Source of the DNA: Escarpia spicata | Lineage: Eukaryota > Annelida > Polychaeta > Sabellida > Siboglinidae | Reading direction: 5' to 3' | Length of the DNA: 64,000 bases | Assembly (NCBI GenBank): GCA_963995525.1 | Contig: OZ023207.1 | Span: 29,790,075-29,854,074 of the forward strand | Shown here: positions 13,701 to 51,725 of the stretch, in pieces | Numbering within the stretch: position 1 is the stretch's first letter | Layout of the letters: every line of letters begins with the position of its first letter | Notes under the pieces: generated by a model | The model's database searches: none | What the model was told of the DNA's origin: nothing | What the model saw: the letters and a program-made list of their open reading frames with translations, nothing else | Made by a program: the position numbers and the translations under genes

Positions 13701-14240
13701 AATAAAAGTAGATAAGGAACTATTGTAATTATAATGTGTTTGCGGAAGCGGACAATTTCGAAATATTATCATTTGATGTTTGAACTAGGAGTCACACTAG
13801 TTCTTCAATAGTCTTCATTGTGATGGGGATATCTAGGATTTTCAAATTATATACAATTTCGGTGTTTGTATGGGGAGGGGGGCATTTAAGTCGGTCCGTT
13901 AAACAGTGCTTATCGCTCGCCTATTGAGGAATATCATGAAGTTATATTGGTGAAAGCTAATTTGCATATTCATGCGAGAAATATGCACATTATTATTTGT
14001 TCAGTGACGTAATAATACCCATATACCCTGACAACATGGACTTGTTTTGATTGTTTGGATGTTTACAATTCGAGATATTCAGAAAAAAGTAGTGCGTATT
14101 TTAATGGCAATGACTGAATTGCATATTTATGAGTTTATGCAAAAATGCTCAAGGGTGCCGAGGTGGCATCCGTCGGGTTATTGACTTTGAAAGTTTAAAC
14201 ATCACAAAAATGTAAAAAAAAACACCGTGCATACCTTAAT
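10722..14240. mobile_element. 3.5-kb element with long inverted arms (fold-back or non-autonomous DNA transposon)
   Basis: The left end ATTAAGGTCTGAACGATG, followed by CATTTTTGTGAT, is matched in reverse complement at the right end (14190-14240). The match continues inward through ATGCCACCT, CAAACATCCAAACAATCAA, ATGAATATGCAAATTAGCT and TTAAATGC(T/C)CCCCTCCCC. The arms are about 1.3 kb each (10722-12050 and 12955-14240) around a spacer of about 0.9 kb. Inside each arm a unit of roughly 200 bases recurs (AAGGTCAA...GATCACC...TTCGAA...GCG...CCG...TCTACTT). No transposase ORF is seen. TTAA sits at both outer ends, which would suit a TTAA target duplication, but this is not proven. Confidence 0.75.
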
Positions 14241-14279
14241 TTTTAGATTTATATACTGTGTAAACATCTACTTACGAAA

Positions 14280-15095
14280 CTGTACCAGAGGTTGGTACTC
14301 TCTAGAACAAGAGGCATGAATCTAAGACGATTACACAAACTGGTCCGAAGGGGTCTGAGGGCCTGGCTACGGCTGCCCCACGATTGTACGAATGCATGCC
14401 GATGTGAAGGATGGGGGGATGGGTATTCCTTCCCTCCGTCTAACGATACCAACCATGAAATACGCGAGATTAGAACGCCTGGCGAAGTCCGAGGATGTGG
14501 TGATCAAAGCTTTGGTAGTCCATTCCCGGACTTTCTCCCGAGAGCTCAACTCTTGCTTCACGCCCACTAGGGAGGGTGGGCTAGTCGTACACAACAAAGC
14601 CGATATAAAAAGGGCATTTGCAAACGCCCTCTACAGGTCAGTCGATGGCTACTGCCTGAAGGCCTCTTCGGACGTCCCACACGTTAACTCGTGGGTTAAA
14701 GATGGCACTATATTACTATCAGGAAGTGCGTTCATTCACGCCCTCCAAATTAGAGGTGCGACAGTGTCAACCAGGAAGAGGTCGGCCATGGGTCGACCCC
14801 AGACAGATGACAGATGCGACGCATGCGGACGCAGCGAGACACTCGGTCATGTGCTCCAAGTGTGTCATAGAACATGGGGGTCCCGGATAAAACGGCACGA
14901 CGCCCTCATGATGCGTCGGTGGTTGCAACTGACCTCGACGACGTCCACATTAGCAAATTCACCAAACACGACACTCCTGCTGTCCGTGACTGGAGCCAGT
15001 CAAACTGGCCTTCTCCTGAGGAGCCGGGGAGGATTTCATTCGGGGTCCTCGTGTTCAATAATACATTTCTCTACTGGGAAATTTAATATACGTAA
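14280..15095 (+). pseudogene. R2-clade (restriction-like endonuclease) LINE fragment, frameshifted
   Basis: Translation gives RLHKLVRRGLRAWLRLPHDC in one frame and, after a one-base shift near 14385, HADVKDGGMGIPSL. This is the thumb region downstream of the reverse transcriptase in R2-type elements. It is followed by a zinc knuckle CDACGRSETLGHVLQVC and RIKRHDAL (near 14810-14910), the signature preceding the restriction-like endonuclease in R2, NeSL and Hero clades. The palm and fingers are missing (5' truncated) and the reading frame degrades after 14910. It lies 40 bases from the right end of the inverted-arm element. R2 elements usually insert in 28S rDNA; no rDNA is visible here. Confidence 0.8.
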
Positions 15096-15147
15096 AGATG
15101 TAAACGCGGGAACAGGGGGGCGGGGGGTCAACTGCCCCGTGGAATTT

Positions 15148-15330
15148 CTCTGGGGGGCAGACATATGGTTCTGCACCTCTTTAAATGTGAGCATGAATGT
15201 TTATTTTTTTGGCGAGCGTCGATGGCGGTAGAAATGTAAATTTTATAAGACGATTAATGTGTATTGTTGGCGACTGTGAAAGGTGTGTGCAATTGGAGGG
15301 TAGACATATTGTTTTCTGCCCCCCCCAGTA
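15148..15330. mobile_element. Small element with CTGGGGGGCAGA inverted ends
   Basis: CTGGGGGGCAGACATATGG at the left is mirrored by GACATATTGTTTTCTGCCCCCCCCAG at the right, about 180 bp end to end. It is non-coding and looks like a MITE. Confidence 0.5.
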
Positions 15331-15364
15331 ATAGGCGGCGTGGTGGCGAAAACTATTTTCAGAG

Positions 15365-15665
15365 CACCCCCTCACCCCCCTCTCCCCTCGTCTTCGGATG
15401 TCATAATTTCAACCGAGACAGAGGAGAGAAGCTGCAGAAGTTAAATGGACAGAAGCGGCGCCTTGTAAAAACAAAATTTCTCAACAGCACTGTTCCCCCG
15501 TTTTTGTTCGAATGTCATGAGGTCAAAGCCGAGACAGCACCGGAGAAGCTGAAGTAAGTACAGCGGCGCAGCGGCAACACAATTTAAACAGGAACCCCCC
15601 CTCCTCCTCCTCTCCCCCTTTCTTTCGATGTCACAGTCGAGTCAAACTAGACAACCACAAGGTGA
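15365..15665. repeat. Degenerate tandem repeat, about 115 bp, three units
   Basis: Each unit has a C/T-rich start, then TTCG(A/G)ATGTCA, then GAGACAG...GAGAAGCTG...AAG and a GCGGCG/AACA segment. The third unit is partial. Confidence 0.6.
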
Positions 15666-15944
15666 GGGAAGATGTGAAGAAAGTATGCGGGGGTGAACAT
15701 TTGTTAGTGGTGCTGATGCTCCGTTAGCCCCCCCCCCCGATATGAATTTCGTTCCCGCGTCACTGCGTTGCCGACCAATGCGTTTGTGAGTCGTCCGCAT
15801 GAATAAGCGAAGCTGACGTCTTTGACAGGACAAAGCTTCGGTGGATCTTAGCACATCCCGGGAAACGAGGAAGGGACCAGATTGGATCGGGTGGAGAGGG
15901 AGGTCCATGGTGGTCACAAGTAACGTAATTTGATTACCAATACT

Positions 15945-16606
15945 AGGCCCGTAGCCAGGGGGGTTCATGAGAACCCAATGAACCGCACTTATTGTAAACC
16001 CCCTTTCTCCAAAATGTGAACCCCCGTCAAATTACATCTTTAAAATGTGAACCCCTAATTGTTTATCTCAGTATTATTCCATATTTCTCAAAAACGTGAA
16101 CTCCTCCTCCGAAACACACTCACACACACGCACGCATGCCTCGTTTGTTATATTAATATGAATATATCCAAAGCATATGGTTTTGAGTAAATAATTCAGT
16201 TATACTAATACTATACTACTATTGCGTGTTGGCTTTATTAATAACATTGGATGTAAATTAGGCTAAATCGGCAATAAAATGGGAGGAATCTCATTTGACT
16301 GTATGATTCCCACTTTGTCTGCAAACGCACACACAAAACGATCTCACTACGGGCCTGCTGTTGATATATTGTGGTATTTGAATATAAGTTGAAACAAATA
16401 TTAGATGAAACCACACTGTCCACCAATCTCAAACTCACTTCATTGTCCTTCCAGTCCTTATAGACATAACCTTCTGCATTGTGAGCCCCACGTGAACACT
16501 GTTAACTGCATTGTGAAAATATATAAACCCACACAAACTTGGGGGCCCCTGGAATATGCATTGCGAAAATGTGAATACCCCATTGTGAAAAGCTGGCTAC
16601 GGGTCT
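15945..16606. mobile_element. 662-bp inverted-terminal-repeat element
   Basis: The left end AGGCCCGTAGCCAGG is the inverse of the right end GCTGGCTACGGGTCT, with two or three mismatches. The inside is non-coding and rich in GTGAACCCC and TTGTGAA motifs. A clear target-site duplication is not visible. It looks like a non-autonomous DNA transposon. Confidence 0.65.
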
Positions 16607-19600
16607 GAATATGGGCGTAATCAGAAGATCCGTGCCACGTTTGGTGGGTTGGTTATATAAATATTAAAACTACGTTTTGTGGACTTTTAGACTGATGAAA
16701 CCGTCCCCTATTGCATACCTACTCCGCCACGCTGCCTCGTTTTAACACCCTTTTGGATTTACAGCAGTCACTGCGGTGCACTGAAAAAATCTTGATTGCC
16801 GCTGCGTCAATGCACATTGCCAGCCGCTGGGCGTCAGTCTGACGTGAATTGTCTGGCACTCAACCTGTACACGAGCATTAACACCAGGCGAGCATCAGTC
16901 TGTGTTACTTCCTCTTCCTTTGACACATCGCTGCAACCAACAGCAGCAATTTATATTGCTTGTCGAAGACGTGTTTAAATTAATGTTGCTGTCAGACCTT
17001 ATGGCCGCTTCAAACATTGCTATTAGTGTACTCATTGTACGGGAATATAGGTGGTGCATTGCATGATTTTGGGTTTGGGCTAATTTAAGTTAGTTAACGA
17101 AAACCGCATGAAAATCGCTTTAAAAACGACTTCAGAGGACAAAGAAAATAGGAAGGCCACGTAAGAGGAGGGGGGAGGGGGTGACCAAACAATACACGGT
17201 ATTAGATTTCTGCTGTTACCTGCTGTGGGGTGTGCTCTAGACAGGACAACATTGAGGGGTGTAACATCCAGGAGGACAACGAACAGTCATATTGGCCTAC
17301 GCATATCTGTCAATTAAGTCAAAGTAAAGTAAAATTCGTTCGTAAATTAATTGTACTTCGTCCCACTTGTTGTCTGTATCGGTCATGAGCGTGGGAAACA
17401 GGCGCGAGCTCCCTGCATAACATATAAGACATCCTCATTATTACTGTCGTCATGAGTCAGCGGTGTCATCAGAAATGAAAAGGTGTCATGAAAAAGACGA
17501 AGGAAGGTTGATTAATACCGCGGCTGAGAAATACGTTAAGATAGGCCGATATGCAATGGGTACAAACGTTGCCCAACTCCTGGCTCGCGAAGTTTTGTAC
17601 ATGAAAATTCTGCATGTTAAAACTGCCACGATTTGATTACGAATTAAAAAAGGCTGGCTGACGAAGTAGTACAAACAGTTGGTAGGCTAGGCAACGCCAT
17701 TGTTGTTTACGACTAGTTTCAGTATTTGTACCTGTATACCCGGGTAACGTAACACAGTGTCAAGCAAAATTTATTTTGTTTCATGTAAAATATTCAATCA
17801 TAAAAACCTACTAATCATAAATATTCGCATACCTTCAGTATATGCAACTGCACGATTTCATTAAAACAAAATATACATTTACCAAATAAAAGATTATACA
17901 GATTTTGTTAAACCTTTATCGCGTTTGATAAACTCATAATGCATCCTCTATAATGCGACGAGGATTACGGCGACGACGACGACGGCATCTTAATCACCTC
18001 GTACTCGCCTCCGAAGAAGAGGAATGTCGCAACGCGTCTGGGCTCTGTCCCACGGGACAATTCTCCCCCGTCGACGGTGCCCATACAGCAACTAGACGTC
18101 CTTCCGGTCGAATCTTCACCGTCTTCGCCGCCTCCGCAGCCGCCTTCGTCACTGTCGACATTGCCGTTCGCATCCCTATCGGCTTCGCAGTCGCCACCGA
18201 CCCATCCGCCGTCGTCGTCGCCGTCGCCGTCGCCGCCGCCGCCGCCGTTCTTTCGCAACAGCCGTAAGCAATACGCTGAACTCGCCACCGTTTCGTCGTC
18301 CGGGCAGTCGTGCAATCTCGACATTGAGCGTCGACTGCTGGAAGTATTTGCCAAGGAGGTTGGCGAAATGATAATTGCGAGAGCAAACCGCTACTACAGA
18401 CCTGTCATGCACGAGTTCGGGTGTCGCATGCTAATTTAAACGTTCTTTGAAGGTGCCAAACTAGTGCAGCTTTTGGCAGCAAGTAAACAATAATATATCC
18501 ACAACGATAACGGTGCGGTATGATATAAAACACTATTTAATATAGGAAGGAAGGAACGAACGAACGAACGACGGAACGGACAGAAGGACGGAAGGATGGA
18601 CGAATTAATGCCAATATGTTCATAAAAATATGTCTTTGTATCAGTTTTGCAAACATTATCTGTTTTTAAGTCCTGTGTAGCTAAGTGTCGAGTACTTGTG
18701 ACGGCATCTCTACATTTCGTGAAGAAACGTCGTGTAACAAAATGTCGTGTGTCAACATGTCTTGTGATCTATGAGGTCTTGTGATTAAATGTCCTGTGAC
18801 CTTAGATACACTGACACAAGAGCCTTTCCCGTGCATTGAACACGATTACGACATCAGAATTTCATATACTTGTGTGAGAAGCTATATGAAAATATACGTT
18901 AGGCAGGTAATTTGAAAGTATGACCTCAAAGGTTCCTGATGTTTGACGTCAAAGCACGCTCGTTGACAGTTTTTTAGTTGAAATATTCCTTTTTGTAAAG
19001 ATTGGGCGTCGTCGGTATTTCTGCGGCTTTGTGAAAATGTCAAGGCTGTGATATATGCAGCGGTGTGGGCTACTGCCTGTTGCCGCTGAGCGTTACTGCA
19101 CACAGACACGGACGCCACACACAAGCACAACCCGGCCGCTAAATCGGTGGGGACAGTTCAAAAGTATACTTTGGTAGAATGACGTCAACGTAATTCGTTT
19201 CGTTTTATTCATTTAACACACGTTCTTAACGTACTTCTTTTATTTCGTCTTGTTCTTCTTTTCTCCTTATTTATATTCTTCTTGGTCTTCTTCTTCACCA
19301 TCATCTTCAACTCCTCCTTCGTCTTCTTCGTCTTCTTATATTCCGTTTCCTACTATATCTATTTAATCTTGTTGTTGATTTATTCTCCTCTTCCCCCTTA
19401 TTGTTCAACTTCATGACATTCTTCGTGAACGTCTTCGACTTCTTCCTCTTCTTCGACATATTGGTTTTCCTTTTCTTCTTGTTCTTCGTGACCTTCAACT
19501 TCTTCTTCGTATCCTCCATCTCATTTCCACGCTTCTATCCGCAAAGTAGGACCCACAACGACTGAATAAGCAGACTGCCTGCTCATAATTATTACCCGAT

Positions 19601-19960
19601 GTAGAGTCCTGTTAACGGAACAAATAACCTCGCTTTGGCAATGGACATTTGACATAATATAAATGGATTGCTACAGGATCGTACTGAGCTGCACCAACGC
19701 TACCTAGCAGCTGTTATCTACGTAAAGTGTGATCACTGTAGGATAGCGTTTGAGGCAGTCAGGCGGTATCGCCCTACAGTTGCTGATGTCCACTCGCCAC
19801 TTTTTATGTACATTCGCTTCCTTGGACTATTGGCCTGTGTGGTTTTGTGATTGTTTTAAACGTTATTTCGCGTTAACTACTTTCTGTGTGTTTGCCGCTG
19901 CTGGTGATTCATATTCCAGTGTGCGCCACTGGTACTGCGTTGTCTGTACCAGGATATATT
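16607..19960. other. Intergenic region, mostly without recognised features
   Basis: Contains a G/C-rich island (17950-18440), a short GGAA/GAAC run near 18545-18600 and a pyrimidine-rich TTC tract (19240-19520) that creates a Lys/Arg-rich ORF on the minus strand. No defended gene. Confidence 0.45.
18077..18439 (+). CDS. Unassigned 120-residue ORF in a GC-rich island
   Basis: The stretch 17950-18430 is much richer in CG than its surroundings and is open in several frames on both strands. The plus-strand ORF has a Pro/Ser-rich N-terminal half and a non-repetitive C-terminal half (LDIERRLLEVFAKEVGEMI, predicted helical) ending in TAA. I recognise no family. The Pro run comes from a CCG/TCG repeat, so the ORF may be accidental; alternatively the island could be a promoter or first exon. 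Confidence 0.2.
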   Translation: MPIQQLDVLPVESSPSSPPPQPPSSLSTLPFASLSASQSPPTHPPSSSPSPSPPPPPFFRNSRKQYAELATVSSSGQSCNLDIERRLLEVFAKEVGEMIIARANRYYRPVMHEFGCRMLI

Positions 19961-21720
19961 TCATCATCATCACCATTGTGCAGCCGTAGTGTCCCTTCGT
20001 TGGGCGAAGGCCTCAGTATGTCGTTTCAAGATCTGCCTGTCTTGCGCTAACCAATGCTAGATGGTGCCCTTAGAGTTCGTCTAGTTCTTCTCTCTACCGT
20101 CTCGCCCGTCTTCCTCTACATCGTTTCCCTTCGTAAGGTCTCCAGCTTGTGATACTCGATGTCCATCGGTTATGTCGTAGTCTGCTGATGTGCCCTGCCC
20201 ATACGTTTGTCTTCTGATTTGTTTTATCACGTCTATGACCTTTGTCTTCTCACTTACACATACGTTTTTTTCTCTCTCCCGATATATGATGTTTAACATA
20301 ATTCTTTCCATCTTTATTTGTGCGGCTGCTAGCTTGTTGTTTGTCTGGATGGTGTGTGACCATGTTTCTGCGCGGTATGTCATCGCTGGACGTACGCATG
20401 AGCTGTAGGCTTATCTCTTCAAGCAGGTTCCACAGTTACCGTTTTTTGGCGAATGCTGTCCAGCCGACGGTGATTCTTCTTTGAATCTCCTTGTCGAAGT
20501 GATCATCTTGAGACCTTATTTTTCACTTTCATCAGCTAGCTCCTGCAGCATGTTGTATAGCTCGTGCTGTGTAGCAGCGCACGTGAGTATCTCGTTGGCG
20601 AAGCGAAGTTGATTGATATATTTTCCGTCTATCCTTAAGCTTCTGGTTTGCCACGTCATTCTTCAGAATTTACTTTCGAGTGTTGCCGTAAATAGCTTGG
20701 ACCATACGGTGTCACCCTCTCGTATTCATCTCTTGATGTTGATCTTGTTGCTCTTTTTGGGTAGGTGGACTGTCACCGAGCTGTTTGTGTACATGTCTTT
20801 CAGGAGTTCGATGTACACGTGTTCTATCCTCTGTTCTTGAAGGGAGGTCAGTATTGCTTGAGTTTGCACCTAGTCGAAAGCCTTCTCTTAGTCGACGAAA
20901 GCGATGCAGAGTGCGATATTGTATTCTCGGCACTTCACTTTCAGTTGGTTTACGACGTGTATGTGATCTGTCGTTGAGTACCTGCTTCTGAATCCTGCTT
21001 GCTTTCGTGGTTGGTTTTCGTCGTGTGACTTCTCATACCTTTTCGTTATTATGTTTTTAAGTAATTAGCAGATATCTAATAACATATACATCGGTCTGTA
21101 GTTCTGTAAAGTTGTCTTATTTGCCTTCTTAAAGATTATCACCATCTTAACGTTCTTCCATGCGGTGGGTATTCCATTTTCTGATAAGCATTTAGTATAC
21201 TGCTTAGCCAGTGTCTCCGAGTTGATATCTTCTCCTGCATTTTATGTTTCAATGTTTACACGGTCGTTGCCTGATGTCTTCCCATTCTTCATATCTCTTA
21301 GCGCTTTTCCATCTCCCACGATGCTATCTCTTTCGAGTCGGTGTGAATTATGGTACTCTGTTCTTTGTTCGGTTTAAAATTCCTATATTTGTTCCATGAT
21401 CATATATTGGTATTGTATTTCGCTAACCTGCTTGTGCAGAAGAGTATGTCTGTATCGGCCTAGTGCCGGAGTTCTTTGATGCCATAATCGTTTAACGTAG
21501 GATCTCTTGTGTCTACTTCATGATTTGCATAGTTCTGAGTACTCTTTGTTTTTACGGTCGCCGTTATTTACCATTTCTCGTATTGTTGTTCATAAGTGCT
21601 CGTATCGATGACGATATTCTCGTCTTGACATGCCTGTTGATTGTTTTGTATACATTTGTCGCATTTTGTAGGATCATCTCAGTGATGTTTTTTCTCGTGG
21701 AGTCGATGTCGTCTAGTTCT
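19961..21720 (-). pseudogene. RTE-like non-LTR retrotransposon remnant
   Basis: On the minus strand, with frame changes, I read pieces of reverse transcriptase and its C-terminal domain. These are a VxxAFD-type region near 20880, RGVRQGDTVSPKLF-like sequence near 20700, and the tail (Y)RAETWSHTIQTNNKLAAAQ then MERIMLNI (20270-20380). The tail is typical of RTE-type endonuclease/reverse transcriptases. The 3' end shows a GATGATGAT-like tail near 19961-19975. Many stops show it is dead. The 5' end is uncertain. Confidence 0.7.
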
Positions 21721-22149
21721 TGTAGTGTCTCCTATTGATTTCGCAGGTCGAGTTGGAATTCGATCTTTTTATTTCTATTTGTGTGGTATCTACTCTTGGT
21801 GGTCTCTTGTTTATCAACTTCTTCCTTTCAGCCTTGACGACCAGTTTGATGTTGCTCATTACCATGAAAAGTATTTAATGGTGATAAACTGTCGTGCATG
21901 GTTTCTTGCCTGACGCACGGGTGTAAGTGAATAAGTACGAAGGAATGCTTTATTTGCACTCGAAAAATTCCTCTTGAGTGTACGCCAGCAGTCGTAAGAA
22001 GTACTTCCTCTTGAAACGTGAGACACGATCTCATAAAGATACTTTTACATCCTATTGACTTTAAATGACAGAACATACGTTTAATGCAGGACGACAAAAA
22101 ACGCAATTACCGTATCAATGATTTGATTTTAGGCTATGGTAGACATATT

Positions 22150-23658
<1,509 letters not shown>

Positions 23659-23998
23659 TGTTTGATATAATCGTCATCTAATCTCATCACTTGTACTTCT
23701 CCCAATTGTTTGATATAATCGTCATCTAATCTCATCACTTGTACTTCTCCCAATTGTTTGATATAATCGTCATCTAATCTCATCACTTGTACTTCTCCCA
23801 ATTGTTTGATATAATCGTCATCTAATCTCATCAATTGTACTTCTCCCAATTGTTTGATATAATCGTCATCCAATCTCATCACTTGTACTTCTCCCAATTG
23901 TTTGATATAATCGTCATCTAATCTCATCACTTGTACTTCTCCCAATTGTTTGATATAATCGTTATCTAATCTCATCACTTGTACTTCTCCCAATTGCG
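23659..23998. repeat. 48-bp minisatellite, seven units
   Basis: The unit is TTGTTTGATATAATCGTCAT plus CTAATCTCATCACTTGTACTTCTCCCAA. Seven units are nearly identical, with single substitutions near 23831, 23870 and 23962. The period is 16 codons and the minus strand is open through the array (unit QLGEVQVMRLDDDYIK, 135-residue ORF 23610-24017). No gene structure around it supports translation. Confidence 0.9.
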
Positions 23999-24536
23999 GT
24001 CTTGATTTTTGGAACAATGTGACCGATTTATGGGCACAACACCCAAATTATAAACAATATCTGACATTGTGAACTAAGTTTGACTGCTACGCATAGGGAT
24101 CGATCTTTGTTTTACTTCCGTATTCAGTACAGAAGAATAAAGTGCGAGTTGTTCTGAGGCGGTATGCTTTCTATGAATTGTGCGCCCTAAATATTTAGTG
24201 AAAAGGAAACAGGCCATATTTGCAGACAATACACACGTCTGTTACGCATTGACCTACGTATATAGTTGCCAGGTCGCCACGGACGCACGTGTCAGGGACG
24301 GAAGTATACCTTGGGTACGTATATATGAACTCCGACCTATTTGTGCGAAAAAAGACGGGCAGCATCTTCCTCGATATAAAACAGTTGTAGAATTGGACTA
24401 AAACGTTACGGCAGGTCAGTGACAAGATATGCATAAAAATCTACAAAACCGAGTCGTACATTTGCGTGCAGGGTGTAAATATCTTAGAAACTTTTAGCTT
24501 TAGTTTATGTATATTTACACTATATATTTACTGATA

Positions 24537-24572
24537 ATATATATATATATATAAGTATATATAAACAGTGCG

Positions 24573-24646
<74 letters not shown>

Positions 24647-24690
24647 CACACACACAAACACACACACGCACACACACACACACACAAAAC
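24537..24690. repeat. (TA)n(CA)n microsatellite
   Basis: TA runs over 24537-24632, then CA-rich sequence with occasional interruptions to about 24688. Confidence 0.95.
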
Positions 24691-24929
24691 AAATCGATAA
24701 GTTGTGCTAACCAAAAAAATTATTTAATTATCAACAAATATTTATTTTATTTAATGAAACAATTGAAACAAAAACATAACATCGTGTAAATGCACTTATT
24801 ATATTATGTAAACGTTATGATGAAGTAAATAACAAATATGTATTTTGGCAAGAATATAAGTACTAGGTAAAGGTTTTTAAGAAACAATATTCTCTTGATA
24901 AAGTGTGTTTCTATGGCCTTCTTGAATCG

Positions 24930-25290
24930 TCCGTTGGAGCAATGGGGCCCAGTGTTTAGAGCATCGAAATGTCAACAGAGAGAACTCGTGTTCGAATCAT
25001 CTTGATTAGTTAAATGGTGGTTTTCGGACAGCAAATACAAAAACCCTCCATTTAGCTATTCTCTTGCTACCGTTTCGTTCACGCTATGTGTACTAGTACC
25101 TGGCTATAGACAATGGCTGATATATTTTGTACAATCGGTCTTCGCTCAGTAATTGCAGCATGGCTGAATGCTTCCCAGAGAAGTAGATGTGGTGTTCCGT
25201 TGAAACGGTCTACCAGAAAGCAAAGCATAAAAGTGCTTTGTGTAGCCCCTTATGTAGAACTGGATAACGCGCTGTATTGGAACTTACATT
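24930..25290 (+). mobile_element. tRNA-derived SINE copy upstream of gene 2
   Basis: The A-box-like CAGTGTTTAGAGCATCG and B-box-like TGTTCGAATCA match the head of the copy at 51603. The body (TATAGACAATGGCTGATAT, GCATGGCTGAATGCTTCCCAG, GATAACGCGCTGTAT) matches 3840-4012. Confidence 0.7.
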
Positions 25291-25299
25291 TACGTCTTC

Positions 25300-25645
25300 T
25301 TCCCCGGACTTCCCCGGTTCAGATCATTTAATTGGTAACTTCTTCCCCGGACTTCCCCGGTTCAATTAATTTATTTGGTTTGATTTATTTACTTCTTCCA
25401 CTGTTCTTGTTAACTCTCTCCATCTCTCTCTGTCGTCCTCAGTGATCTTCCTCTCTTGTTTGTTCACACTTGCCCTCCCACGGTCCAGTTTCATGCTGTC
25501 ATTCCATCTTAGCTTTATTCTTCCTGTTTATCGTTTGCCACCCTCTTCTGCTTTCCATATTCTTTATGACAGTCCGTGTTCGGTCATTCTTTGCAAATGT
25601 CCTGAACGTCTCATTCTGTTGCCGACTACTTTAGTCTTAAAGAAC
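25300..25645 (-). pseudogene. LINE 3' tail remnant (RTE/R1-like) adjoining gene 2 exon 1
   Basis: The minus strand reads as a broken C-terminal tail (RNRMRR near 25610, GRIKLRWNDSMKLDRG near 25490, DREKWRELTR near 25410). This resembles the GRPxxRW...R(E/D)W terminal motif of retrotransposon ORF2 proteins. The remnant ends a few bases before the first exon of gene 2. A TCTTCCCCGGACTTCCCCGGTTCA direct duplication lies at its 3' side (25298-25365). Confidence 0.5.
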
Positions 25646-25661
25646 TATCATGTGTTTCAGC

Positions 25662-51306
<25,645 letters not shown>

Positions 51307-51370
51307 ACTCAAACTGACGGGACTTCGACACAATCTCCTCCGTAATAACTAACGTAACCATTGTTTGTGC

Positions 51371-51400
51371 AATAAAAATTAATGTTGTGGGACGAATAAA
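51371..51400 (+). terminator. Polyadenylation signals of gene 2
   Basis: AATAAA occurs at 51371-51376 and again at 51395-51400, 65 and 89 bases after the stop. A short 3' UTR of about 90-120 bases is likely. Confidence 0.7.
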
Positions 51401-51602
51401 TTTGACACGGTACTCTTCCACTTCACGACAGCGGTCGGTGAACTATTACCGATACGTAACCAACACGTCCAGTGTATATTATTGGTTTTGCAGATATTGG
51501 AACATTCAACAGAATAATTGGTGCGAAAATTTTATCGGATTTAACACCGGGACACTATAACTGGTGGAACAATGCTTGAAGATATGATGTTACTTAAGAT
51601 TA

Positions 51603-51725
51603 CGTGGAGCGCAGTGGCGCAGTGTTTAGAGCATCGGACTCTCAATCGGGAGAACCCAGCTTCGAATCATGTGCTGGCGTTGTGAACCTTGGGCAAGTTC
51701 ATTCACTCTTCGTTGCTAGAACATA
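51603..51725 (+). mobile_element. tRNA-derived SINE fragment downstream of gene 2
   Basis: Best preserved head of the family: GCGCAGTGGCGCAGTGTTTA, GAGCATCGGACTCTCAATCG and a B-box-like AGCTTCGAATCA, followed by CCTTGGGCAAGTTCATTCAC. The body is missing. Confidence 0.7.

Noticed and set aside
14292..14570. A host gene on the plus strand
   Set aside because: The protein matches R2-type retrotransposon thumb and zinc-knuckle motifs and is frameshifted.
23659..23998. A CRISPR-like array
   Set aside because: The 48-bp units are contiguous, with no unique spacers, and the genome is animal.
51603..51675. A possible functional tRNA gene
   Set aside because: A- and B-box-like motifs are present, but I could not form a full cloverleaf or acceptor stem, and sister copies show a SINE body.
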